From Pachyseris speciosa (lineage: Eukaryota > Cnidaria > Anthozoa > Scleractinia > Pachyseridae), in NCBI GenBank assembly GCA_016490735.1, contig JAEMWC010000611.1, forward strand, positions 251,001 through 315,000: a stretch of 64,000 nucleotides of DNA, read 5' to 3'. A program made the position numbers and the translations under genes. Positions 33,461 to 46,498 of this stretch are shown here, piece after piece. How positions within the stretch are numbered: position 1 is the first letter of the stretch; every line of letters begins with the position of its first letter. The notes under the pieces were generated by a model. It was not told the origin of the DNA. It made no database searches and saw nothing but the letters and a program-made list of their open reading frames with translations.

Positions 33461-36400
33461 TTTATCATCTCGCAAAGAACCAACAAAATGTTAGCTTAGT
33501 TGGTCGAGTACTGCACCGGTATCGATTCCCGTACAAAGCTGAATATTTTTCAGGCTTTCTTTTCACTGCAGCTTAAGTAGTGTTCATAACTGCAATGACC
33601 ATTTACATATTCATTATTCTTTACTGGTCTTTTGGCTTGGCAATTCTGTTAAGCAATAGTCCCTTTTCATAATAGCGCCTGACAGATCTATCCGGCTTTG
33701 ATATCAATGATAAATAGCCTTATAAGCCTCGTTAGCATGTGCAACATGTAATAGAAGTTTTGCGTAAAAGTGTGGTGAGTAAGGCTAATTAACGTACGTA
33801 CAAAAGAATAATCAAAATCATCCGCCCTTAAGAAAAAGGTCTACAGTTGGCAATTTATTATTACATGTTCAGGCTAGTTTCGAATTGTGGTGGAACAAAA
33901 GAGCAGAGTCGACGTTCAGGAGAATAATTTGCATTTTCTTTTGTCAAACACAAAGGAAAATGCAAATTATTCCCCTGAAACTCGACTTGGTTCTCTTGTT
34001 CTCCCACAATTTGAAACTAGCCTATTATTGTTCTATTTCAATATAAGTAAGTATTAATTAAAATTTAAGTTGTCTTGTTTCATTATTTCAGGACTCTCCT
34101 AATTGGGTAAGAAGACTAAGTAAACCAGGCAGTTTGATGACATGGGAGAGAGAAAAAAGGACTGAAACTTTGGTTTGGGGTCAAACCTCTTTCATCTTTG
34201 TTCCGCATTATTTAACTGGGCCGCCGGATTAAACAAAAATAGTTACAAGTATAAATTCTACTCGGAAGAGAACGGCTACATGTTCGATTCTTCTATTTTA
34301 TTATTAATTACGATACGACCACTTACAACGTTGTTAGACAACCGTGCATAACCGCTGCCTGTTTGTCCCAGAGAGTATGGCATTTGAGGCTTTAAGGAAG
34401 AATCTGGTTTAGCACAATCTCCTGCTGTTTCAGACTAGAGAAAGAAACGACATGGATATGGTCTGTTGTTCCCCAACTTTGGGAAGTTGCATAAGATGTG
34501 AAGCGTATGCATACAGTTGAAGGGAAATTATTTTGGCTATGAACTAATGATATGAAAGTCAAATATTTGAACAGGGAATTCAAGAATGAAGACGTGAGTG
34601 ATCGTCGCCGTTATGAACGCTACTTAAGCAGTGGCGGAAACATCTTCCTTCTTTTATCTGCAGTTCAAATATATGATTCTCATATGTTCATAGTCACTTA
34701 TTCATCACTCGCGGGCTTATTACGGACCAACAAAATGACCAGCTCCCAGTTTTCTTGTTGGCTTAGTTGGTAGAGCACTGCACCGGTATCGCAGAGGCCA
34801 TGGGTTCGACTCCCATAGAAGCCTGATTTTCTTTTTCAGCCCTTTTTATTACATACTGCTAAAGCAGTGTTCATAACTGCCGAAATTATTTTGCTTGCTA
34901 TCTCTTAGGACATCAGCATATACAATAGCACTACACGGGGATAGCACGATTTTTGCATGCTCAGATTGTTTTAGCTCAATGATTGAACTTGAATAAGAAC
35001 TGCATGAACAAAACTTTAACTGTTCAGAGCCGCTCTCATGAGTCTTGGATCGACAAAGGAAACACTGATTAACAACGTTCATTGCCTTGTGCTTTTTTGG
35101 TGTTTCTGTTTCTTTCCTTTTAAGGAGACTAATTATATAATGGTCTCAGCCATGCCTGGTTCATCTGTACCTATTCCTAATCACCCAAAATCCACTAATA
35201 CTTTCCTATTGCGTAATAAGCCCTTGGAAGCGTATTTGGCATGCTTTCAACTAGTTTTCCTCGTTTTAGGTAAGATACAAGAATTGTTCTATACACACCT
35301 TGCCTTCCTTTGGGCGAGGCTGTCGACGTCTCTTAAAGTCTGACATTGGGGTCTTGAAGACAATTTAAATGAATAAGAAAACGAACAAATGAGTGCTTCA
35401 ACCTTATTTGCCAGTGATGGAATCTGGACTTGGACGTTTTTAACGCTATATTCCTGGGCTTTTGTAACGTTGTTTTCTCTTTCCTTAGCCTGCGGGCGAG
35501 CTTTCTTAAGAGATTTACGTCACTCGCGCCCGTCTTAAATCATGGGTGATAATCCAACTTAAAGCTTGCTCAAAGGCAACTCTTTCCTGAGCCAATCGAG
35601 CGGGAAGGGGAAGGGAGAAGTGAGGGAGGGAAAGGAGGGTTGGGGCTTGACTTCTCTTAACGTGTTTGCAATTTAAGAGGCCTTTCAGTGTTAACAACAA
35701 TAACAATGAATATGTGAATGATCATAGCAGTTCAAATATACGATTATCATATATTCATTCTCACAACAATAACAATGACAATTCTTGGTTTTCAGTTGCG
35801 CTGGTAAAAAAATAAAGTCATTAACCATTGAATAGATAAAGTCAAGAAATTGAGATATTGTTGAAGATTCATAAATAAATAAATAAATAAATAAATAAAT
35901 AGATAAATAAAACACAAAAGTCTCAGGGCTGTGTGATATCCCGTACTCGACTTATTTGGTAAAAAGTACCACTCAAAATTATAGAGTTTAGCATGGGCAC
36001 GCCATCTTGTTGTCCCTCTGAGGGACACCAAGATCGCGGCCGGAAACGAGTGAAAGCAAATGTTTTTTTTTTTAATGACTTAAGCTATTTCAGAGGCTTT
36101 CTTCTCTCTGTTGAGCTTTCAAACATACACATGGACGCTTTTCTTGCCATGTTGGCTTTTCCAACCTCACAAACACAAGGTGAATCAATGTTTTCATGTA
36201 TGTTGCATGCTTGTGAGCAGAGATCTTTACGTCACGCACTGTGAAAAAGTCTAAAATTCAAACTGCTCTCTTTTCAAAACAAAGCAACCTACCGAGCTGA
36301 GAACATGGAAGCAGATACATTTCTAAAATTCTTTTACGTGATCAAGATAAAAATACAAATGTCTTTTTACTTTTGAATGATAGGTGTTTTTTATGACGTA

Positions 36401-36661
36401 ACGTGGAAACCAAGAGAAAAAAAGGTCTGAAAAAAAACAATAAAACAAAGCAAAAACTGGGCAAGGTGGCTAGACTACAAAATTTCAAAGAACTGTTAGT
36501 CATTTTAAGAAATACCGTAAAAGCTCTATTTTTGGCTTAGTTAATTTTAGGCCTCATTAACGGGGAGCTTATTAGAGAGAGAGAAAGAGAGGTGGGGGGG
36601 GGGGGGGGTGGTGGGATCTTTCAAATCTTAAACACGCCTTTAAAATAGCTTTTGTACAAAA
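33461..36661. repeat. Array unit 3 (3201 bp, one sub-repeat)
   Basis: Contains a single sub-repeat (from about 33836, hairpin at 33871), so the unit is about 680 bp shorter than unit 1 with no other large change. tRNA-like segment at 34751-34824. This short form represents the unit without the sub-repeat duplication. Confidence 0.85.
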
Positions 36662-39600
36662 TTTATCATCTCGCAAAGAACCAACAAAATGTTAGCTTAG
36701 TTGGTCGAGTACTGCACCGGTATCGATTCCCGTACAAAGCTGAATATTTTTCAGGCTTTCTTTTCACTGCAGCTTAAGTAGTGTTCATAACTGCAATGAC
36801 CATTTACATATTCATTATTCTTTACTGGTCTTTTGGCTTGGCAATTCTGTTAAGCAATAGTCCCTTTTCATAATAGCGCCTGACAGATCTATCCGGCTTT
36901 GATATCAATGATAAATAGCCTTACAAGCCTCGTTAGCATGTGCAACATGTAATAGAAGTTTTGCGTAAAAGTGTGGTGAGTAAGGCTAATTAACGTACGT
37001 ACAAAAGAATAATCAAAATCATCCGCCCTTAAGAAAAAGGTCTACAGTTGGCAATTTATTATTACATGTTCAGGCTAGTTTCGAATTGTGGTGGAACAAA
37101 AGAGCAGAGTCGACGTTCAGGAGAATAATTTGCATTTTCTTTTGTCAAACACAAAGGAAAATGCAAATTATTCCCCTGAAACTCGACTTGGTTCTCTTGT
37201 TCTCCCACAATTTGAAACTAGCCTATTATTGTTCTATTTCAATATAAGTAAGTATTAATTAAAATTTAAGTTGTCTTGTTTCATTATTTCAGGACTCTCC
37301 TAATTGGGTAAGAAGACTAAGTAAACCAGGCAGTTTGATGACATGGGAGAGAGAAAAAAGGACTGAAACTTTGGTTTGGGGTCAAACCTCTTTCATCTTT
37401 GTTCCGCATTATTTAACTGGGCCGCCGGATTAAACAAAAATAGTTACAAGTATAAATTCTACTCGGAAGAGAACGGCTACATGTTCGATTCTTCTATTTT
37501 ATTATTAATTACGATACGACCACTTACAACGTTGTTAGACAACCGTGCATAACCGCTGCCTGTTTGTCCCAGAGAGTATGGCATTTGAGGCTTTAAGGAA
37601 GAATCTGGTTTAGCACAATCTCCTGCTGTTTCAGACTAGAGAAAGAAACGACATGGATATGGTCTGTTGTTCCCCAACTTTGGGAAGTTGCATAAGATGC
37701 ATAAGTTGCATAAGAAGAAAAAGGTCTACAGTTGGCAATTTATTATTACATGTTCAGGCTAGTTTCGAATTGTGGTGGAACAAAAGAGCAGAGTCGACGT
37801 TCAGGAGAATAATTTGCATTTTCTTTTGTCAAACACAAAGGAAAATGCAAATTATTCCCCTGAAACTCGACTTGGTTCTCTTGTTCTCCCACAATTTGAA
37901 ACTAGCCTATTATTGTTCTATTTCAATATAAGTAAGTATTAATTAAAATTTAAGTTGTCTTGTTTCATTATTTCAGGACTCTCCTAATTGGGTAAGAAGA
38001 CTAAGTAAACCAGGCAGTTTGATGACATGGGAGAGAGAAGAAAGGACTGAAACTTTGGTTTGGGGTCAAACCTCTTTCATCTTTGTTCCGCATTATTTAA
38101 CTGGGCCGCTGGATTAAACAAAAATAGTTACAAGTATAAATTCTACTCGGAAGAGAACGGCTACATGTTCGATTCTTCTATTTTATTATTAATTACGATA
38201 CGACCACTTACAACGTTGTTAGACAACCGTGCATAACCGCTGCCTGTTTGTCCCAGAGAGTATGGCATTTGAGGCTTTAAGGAAGAATCTGGTTTAGCAC
38301 AATCTCCTGCTGTTTCAGACTAGAGAAAGAAACGACATGGATATGGTCTGTTGTTCCCCAACTTTGGGAAGTTGCATAAGATGCATAAGTTGCATAACAA
38401 GAAAAAGGTCTACAGTTGGCAATTTATTATTACATGTTCAGGCTAGTTTCGAATTGTGGTGGAACAAAAGAGCAGAGTCGACGTTCAGGAGAATAATTTG
38501 CATTTTCTTTTGTCAAACACAAAGGAAAATGCAAATTATTCCCCTGAAACTCGACTTGGTTCTCTTGTTCTCCCACAATTTGAAACTAGCCTATTATTGT
38601 TCTATTTCAATATAAGTAAGTATTAATTAAAATTTAAGTTGTCTTGTTTCATTATTTCAGGACTCTCCTAATTGGGTAAGAAGACTAAGTAAACCAGGCA
38701 GTTTGATGACATGGGAGAGAGAAAAAAGGACTGAAACTTTGGTTTGGGGTCAAACCTCTTTCATCTTTGTTCCGCATTATTTAACTGGGCCGCCGGATTA
38801 AACAAAAATAGTTACAAGTATAAATTCTACTCGGAAGAGAACGGCTACATGTTCGATTCTTCTATTTTATTATTAATTACGATACGACCACTTACAACGT
38901 TGTTAGACAACCGTGCATAACCGCTGCCTGTTTGTCCCAGAGAGTATGGCATTTGAGGCTTTAAGGAAGAATCTGGTTTAGCACAATCTCCTGCTGTTTC
39001 AGACTAGAGAAAGAAACGACATGGATATGGTCTGTTGTTCCCCAACTTTGGGAAGTTGCATAAGATGCATAAGTTGCATAAGAAGAAAAAGGTCTACAGT
39101 TGGCAATTTATTATTACATGTTCAGGCTAGTTTCGAATTGTGGTGGAACAAAAGAGCAGAGTCGACGTTCAGGAGAATAATTTGCATTTTCTTTTGTCAA
39201 ACACAAAGGAAAATGCAAATTATTCCCCTGAAACTCGACTTGGTTCTCTTGTTCTCCCACAATTTGAAACTAGCCTATTATTGTTCTATTTCAATATAAG
39301 TAAGTATTAATTAAAATTTAAGTTGTCTTGTTTCATTATTTCAGGACTCTCCTAATTGGGTAAGAAGACTAAGTAAACCAGGCAGTTTGATGACATGGGA
39401 GAGAGAAGAAAGGACTGAAACTTTGGTTTGGGGTCAAACCTCTTTCATCTTTGTTCCGCATTATTTAACTGGGCCGCCGGATTAAACAAAAATAGTTACA
39501 AGTATAAATTCTACTCGGAAGAGAACGGCTACATGTTCGATTCTTCTATTTTATTATTAATTACGATACGACCACTTACAACGTTGTTAGACAACCGTGC

Positions 39601-41124
39601 ATAACCGCTGCCTGTTTGTCCCAGAGAGTATGGCATTTGAGGCTTTAAGGAAGAATCTGGTTTAGCACAATCTCCTGCTGTTTCAGACTAGAGAAAGAAA
39701 CGACATGGATATGGTCTGTTGTTCCCCAACTTTGGGAAGTTGCATAAGATGTGAAGCGTATGCATACAGTTGAAGGGAAATTATTTTGGCTATGAACTAA
39801 TGATATGAAAGTCAAATATTTGAACAGGGAATTCAAGAATGAAGACGTGAGTGATCGTCGCCGTTATGAACGCTACTTAAGCAGTGGCGGAAACATCTTC
39901 CTTCTTTTATCTGCAGTTCAAATATATGATTCTCATATGTTCATAGTCACTTATTCATCACTCGCGGGCTTATTACGGACCAACAAAATGACCAGCTCCC
40001 AGTTTTCTTGTTGGCTTAGTTGGTAGAGCACTGCACCGGTATCGCAGAGGCCATGGGTTCGACTCCCATAGAAGCCTGATTTTCTTTTTCAGCCCTTTTT
40101 ATTACATACTGCTAAAGCAGTGTTCATAACTGCCGAAATTATTTTGCTTGCTATCTCTTAGGACATCAGCATATACAATAGCACTACACGGGGATAGCAC
40201 GATTTTTGCATGCTCAGATTGTTTTAGCTCAATGATTGAACTTGAATAAGAACTGCATGAACAAAACTTTAACTGTTCAGAGCCGCTCTCATGAGTCTTG
40301 GATCGACAAAGGAAACACTGATTAACAACGTTCATTGCCTTGTGCTTTTTTGGTGTTTCTGTTTCTTTCCTTTTAAGGAGACTAATTATATAATGGTCTC
40401 AGCCATGCCTGGTTCATCTGTACCTATTCCTAATCACCCAAAATCCACTAATACTTTCCTATTGCGTAATAAGCCCTTGGAAGCGTATTTGGCATGCTTT
40501 CAACTAGTTTTCCTCGTTTTAGGTAAGATACAAGAATTGTTCTATACACACCTTGCCTTCCTTTGGGCGAGGCTGTCGACGTCTCTTAAAGTCTGACATT
40601 GGGGTCTTGAAGACAATTTAAATGAATAAGAAAACGAACAAATGAGTGCTTCAACCTTATTTGCCAGTGATGGAATCTGGACTTGGACGTTTTTAACGCT
40701 ATATTCCTGGGCTTTTGTAACGTTGTTTTCTCTTTCCTTAGCCTGCGGGCGAGCTTTCTTAAGAGATTTACGTCACTCGCGCCCGTCTTAAATCATGGGT
40801 GATAATCCAACTTAAAGCTTGCTCAAAGGCAACTCTTTCCTGAGCCAATCGAGCGGGAAGGGGAAGGGAGAAGTGAGGGAGGGAAAGGAGGGTTGGGGCT
40901 TGACTTCTCTTAACGTGTTTGCAATTTAAGAGGCCTTTCAGTGTTAACAACAATAACAATGAATATGTGAATGATCATAGCAGTTCAAATATACGATTAT
41001 CATATATTCATTCTCACAACAATAACAATGACAATTCTTGGTTTTCAGTTGCGCTGGTAAAAAAATAAAGTCATTAACCATTGAATAGATAAAGTCAAGA
41101 AATTGAGATATTGTTGAAGATTCA

Positions 41125-41155
<31 letters not shown>

Positions 41156-41922
41156 ATAGATAAATAAAACACAAAAGTCTCAGGGCTGTGTGATATCCCG
41201 TACTCGACTTATTTGGTAAAAAGTACCACTCAAAATTATAGAGTTTAGCATGGGCACGCCATCTTGTTGTCCCTCTGAGGGACACCAAGATCGCGGCCGG
41301 AAACGAGTGAAAGCAAATGTTTTTTTTTTTTTAATGACTTAAGCTATTTCAGAGGCTTTCTTCTCTCTGTTGAGCTTTCAAACATACACATGGACGCTTT
41401 TCTTGCCATGTTGGCTTTTCCAACCTCACAAACACAAGGTGAATCAATGTTTTCATGTATGTTGCATGCTTGTGAGCAGAGATCTTTACGTCACGCACTG
41501 TGAAAAAGTCTAAAATTCAAACTGCTCTCTTTTCAAAACAAAGCAACCTACCGAGCTGAGAACATGGAAGCAGATACATTTCTAAAATTCTTTTACGTGA
41601 TCAAGATAAAAATACAAATGTCTTTTTACTTTTGAATGATAGGTGTTTTTTATGACGTAACGTGGAAACCAAGAGAAAAAAAGGTCTGAAAAAAAACAAT
41701 AAAACAAAGCAAAAACTGGGCAAGGTGGCTAGACTACAAAATTTCAAAGAACTGTTAGTCATTTTAAGAAATACCGTAAAAGCTCTATTTTTGGCTTAGT
41801 TAATTTTAGGCCTCATTAACGGGGAGCTTATTAGAGAGAGAGAAAGAGAGGTGGGGGGGGGGGGGGGGGTGGTGGGATCTTTCAAATCTTAAACACGCCT
41901 TTAAAATAGCTTTTGTACAAAA
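36662..41922. repeat. Array unit 4 (5261 bp, four sub-repeats)
   Basis: Sub-repeats start at about 37038, 37722, 38406 and 39090, hairpins at 37072, 37756, 38440 and 39124, and tRNA-like segment at 40004-40077. Variants gagagaagaaagg (second and fourth) and ttgcataacaag (end of the second) are shared with unit 5, indicating exchange between the two. The only unit with four sub-repeats. Confidence 0.85.
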
Positions 41923-44900
41923 TTTATCATCTCGCAAAGAACCAACAAAATGTTAGCTTAGTTGGTCGAGTACTGCACCGGTATCGATTCCCGTACAAAG
42001 CTGAATATTTTTCAGGCTTTCTTTTCACTGCAGCTTAAGTAGTGTTCATAACTGCAATGACCATTTACATATTCATTATTCTTTACTGGTCTTTTGGCTT
42101 GGCAATTCTGTTAAGCAATAGTCCCTTTTCATAATAGCGCCTGACAGATCTATCCGGCTTTGATATCAATGATAAATAGCCTTACAAGCCTCGTTAGCAT
42201 GTGCAACATGTAATAGAAGTTTTGCGTAAAAGTGTGGTGAGTAAGGCTAATTAACGTACGTACAAAAGAATAATCAAAATCATCCGCCCTTAAGAAAAAG
42301 GTCTACAGTTGGCAATTTATTATTACATGTTCAGGCTAGTTTCGAATTGTGGTGGAACAAAAGAGCTGAGTCGACGTTCAGGAGAATAATTTGCATTTTC
42401 TTTTGTCAAACACAAAGGAAAATGCAAATTATTCCCCTGAAACTCGACTTGGTTCTCTTGTTCTCCCACAATTTGAAACTAGCCTATTATTGTTCTATTT
42501 CAATATAAGTAAGTATTAATTAAAATTTAAGTTGTCTTGTTTCATTATTTCAGGACTCTCCTAATTGGGTAACAAGACTAAGTAAACCAGGCAGTTTGAT
42601 GACATGGGAGAGAGAAAAAAGGACTGAAACTTTGGTTTGGGGTCAAACCTCTTTCATCTTTGTTCCGCATTATTTAACTGGGCCGCCGGATTAAACAAAA
42701 ATAGTTACAAGTATAAATTCTACTCGGAAGAGAATGGCTACATGTTCGATTCTTCTATTTTATTATTAATTACGATACGACCACTTACAACGTTGTTAGA
42801 CAACCGTGCATAACCGCTGCCTGTTTGTCCCAGAGAGTATGGCATTTGAGGCTTTAAGGAAGAATCTGGTTTAGCACAATCTCCTGCTGTTTCAGACTAG
42901 AGAAAGAAACGACATGGATATGGTCTGTTGTTCCCCAACTTTGGGAAGTTGCATAAGATGCATAAGTTGCATAAGAAGAAAAGGTCTACAGTTGGCAATT
43001 TATTATTACATGTTCAGGCTAGTTTCGAATTGTGGTGGAACAAAAGAGCAGAGTCGACGTTCAGGAGAATAATTTGCATTTTCTTTTGTCAAACACAAAG
43101 GAAAATGCAAATTATTCCCCTGAAACTCGACTTGGTTCTCTTGTTCTCCCACAATTTGAAACTAGCCTATTATTGTTCTATTTCAATATAAGTAAGTATT
43201 AATTAAAATTTAAGTTGTCTTGTTTCATTATTTCAGGACTCTCCTAATTGGGTAAGAAGACTAAGTAAACCAGGCAGTTTGATGACATGGGAGAGAGAAG
43301 AAAGGACTGAAACTTTGGTTTGGGGTCAAACCTCTTTCATCTTTGTTCCGCATTATTTAACTGGGCCGCCGGATTAAACAAAAATAGTTACAAGTATAAA
43401 TTCTACTCGGAAGAGAACGGCTACATGTTCGATTCTTCTATTTTATTATTAATTACGATACGACCACTTACAACGTTGTTAGACAACCGTGCATAACCGC
43501 TGCCTGTTTGTCCCAGAGAGTATGGCATTTGAGGCTTTAAGGAAGAATCTGGTTTAGCACAATCTCCTGCTGTTTCAGACTAGAGAAAGAAACGACATGG
43601 ATATGGTCTGTTGTTCCCCAACTTTGGGAAGTTGCATAAGATGCATAAGTTGCATAACAAGAAAAAGGTCTACAGTTGGCAATTTATTATTACATGTTCA
43701 GGCTAGTTTCGAATTGTGGTGGAACAAAAGAGCAGAGTCGACGTTCAGGAGAATAATTTGCATTTTCTTTTGTCAAACACAAAGGAAAATGCAAATTATT
43801 CCCCTGAAACTCGACTTGGTTCTCTTGTTCTCCCACAATTTGAAACTAGCCTATTATTGTTCTATTTCAATATAAGTAAGTATTAATTAAAATTTAAGTT
43901 GTCTTGTTTCATTATTTCAGGACTCTCCTAATTGGGTAAGAAGACTAAGTAAACCAGGCAGTTTGATGACATGGGAGAGAGAAAAAGGACTGAAACTTTG
44001 GTTTGGGGTCAAACCTCTTTCATCTTTGTTCCGCATTATTTAACTGGGCCGCCGGATTAAACAAAAATAGTTACAAGTATAAATTCTACTCGGAAGAGAA
44101 CGGCTACATGTTCGATTCTTCTATTTTATTATTAATTACGATACGACCACTTACAACGTTGTTAGACAACCGTGCATAACCGCTGCCTGTTTGTCCCAGA
44201 GAGTATGGCATTTGAGGCTTTAAGGAAGAATCTGGTTTAGCACAATCTCCTGCTGTTTCAGACTAGAGAAAGAAACGACATGGATATGGTCTGTTGTTCC
44301 CCAACTTTGGGAAGTTGCATAAGATGTGAAGCGTATGCATACAGTTGAAGGGAAATTATTTTGGCTATGAACTAATGATATGAAAGTCAAATATTTGAAC
44401 AGGGAATTCAAGAATGAAGACGTGAGTGATCGTCGCCGTTATGAACGCTACTTAAGCAGTGGCGGAAACATCTTCCTTCTTTTATCTGCAGTTCAAATAT
44501 ATGATTCTCATATGTTCATAGTCACTTATTCATCACTCGCGGGCTTATTACGGACCAACAAAATGACCAGCTCCCAGTTTTCTTGTTGGCTTAGTTGGTA
44601 GAGCACTGCACCGGTATCGCAGAGGCCATGGGTTCGACTCCCATAGAAGCCTGATTTTCTTTTTCAGCCCTTTTTATTACATACTGCTAAAGCAGTGTTC
44701 ATAACTGCCGAAATTATTTTGCTTGCTATCTCTTAGGACATCAGCATATACAATAGCACTACACGGGGATAGCACGATTTTTGCATGCTCAGATTGTTTT
44801 AGCTCAATGATTGAACTTGAATAAGAACTGCATGAACAAAACTTTAACTGTTCAGAGCCGCTCTCATGAGTCTTGGATCGACAAAGGAAACACTGATTAA

Positions 44901-46498
44901 CAACGTTCATTGCCTTGTGCTTTTTTGGTGTTTCTGTTTCTTTCCTTTTAAGGAGACTAATTATATAATGGTCTCAGCCATGCCTGGTTCATCTGTACCT
45001 ATTCCTAATCACCCAAAATCCACTAATACTTTCCTATTGCGTAATAAGCCCTTGGAAGCGTATTTGGCATGCTTTCAACTAGTTTTCCTCGTTTTAGGTA
45101 AGATACAAGAATTGTTCTATACACACCTTGCCTTCCTTTGGGCGAGGCTGTCGACGTCTCTTAAAGTCTGACATTGGGGTCTTGAAGACAATTTAAATGA
45201 ATAAGAAAACGAACAAATGAGTGCTTCAACCTTATTTGCCAGTGATGGAATCTGGACTTGGACGTTTTTAACGCTATATTCCTGGGCTTTTGTAACGTTG
45301 TTTTCTCTTTCCTTAGCCTGCGGGCGAGCTTTCTTAAGAGATTTACGTCACTCGCGCCCGTCTTAAATCATGGGTGATAATCCAACTTAAAGCTTGCTCA
45401 AAGGCAACTCTTTCCTGAGCCAATCGAGCGGGAAGGGGAAGGGAGAAGTGAGGGAGGGAAAGGAGGGTTGGGGCTTGACTTCTCTTAACGTGTTTGCAAT
45501 TTAAGAGGCCTTTCAGTGTTAACAACAATAACAATGAATATGTGAATGATCATAGCAGTTCAAATATACGATTATCATATATTCATTCTCACAACAATAA
45601 CAATGACAATTCTTGGTTTTCAGTTGCGCTGGTAAAAAAATAAAGTCATTAACCATTGAATAGATAAAGTCAAGAAATTGAGATATTGTTGAAGATTCAT
45701 AAATAAATAAATAAATAAATAAATAAATAGATAAATAAAACACAAAAGTCTCAGGGCTGTGTGATATCCCGTACTCGACTTATTTGGTAAAAAGTACCAC
45801 TCAAAATTATAGAGTTTAGCATGGGCACGCCATCTTGTTGTCCCTCTGAGGGACACCAAGATCGCGGCCGGAAACGAGTGAAAGCAAATGTTTTTTTTTT
45901 TTAATGACTTAAGCTATTTCAGAGGCTTTCTTCTCTCTGTTGAGCTTTCAAACATACACATGGACGCTTTTCTTGCCATGTTGGCTTTTCCAACCTCACA
46001 AACACAAGGTGAATCAATGTTTTCATGTATGTTGCATGCTTGTGAGTAGAGATCTTTACGTCACGCACTGTGAAAAAGTCTAAAATTCAAACTGCTCTCT
46101 TTTCAAAACAAAGCAACCTACCGAGCTGAGAACATGGAAGCAGATACATTTCTAAAATTCTTTTACGTGATCAAGATAAAAATACAAATGTCTTTTTACT
46201 TTTGAATGATAGGTTTTTATTATGACGTAACGTGAAAACCAAGAGAAAAAAAGGTCTGAAAAAAAACAATAAAACAAAGCAAAAACTGGGCAAGGTGGCT
46301 AGACTACAAAATTTCAATGAACTGTTAGTCATTTTAAGAAATACCGTAAAAGCTCTATTTTTGGCTTAGTTAATTTTAGCCTCATTAACGGGGAGCTTAT
46401 TAGAGAGAGAGAAAGAGAGGTGGGGGGGGGGGGGGGGGTGGGTTCTTTCAAATCTTAAACACGCCTTTAAAATAGCTTTTGTACAAAATTTATCATCT
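41923..46498. repeat. Array unit 5 (4576 bp, three sub-repeats)
   Basis: Sub-repeats start near 42300, 42982 and 43666, hairpins at 42333, 43016 and 43700, and tRNA-like segment at 44579-44652. The second sub-repeat carries the gagagaagaaagg and ttgcataacaag variants seen in unit 4. Late in the unit a group of private changes appears (for example ggtttttattatgacg near 46213 and gtgagtagag near 46044), shared with units 6 and 7 in part. Confidence 0.85.
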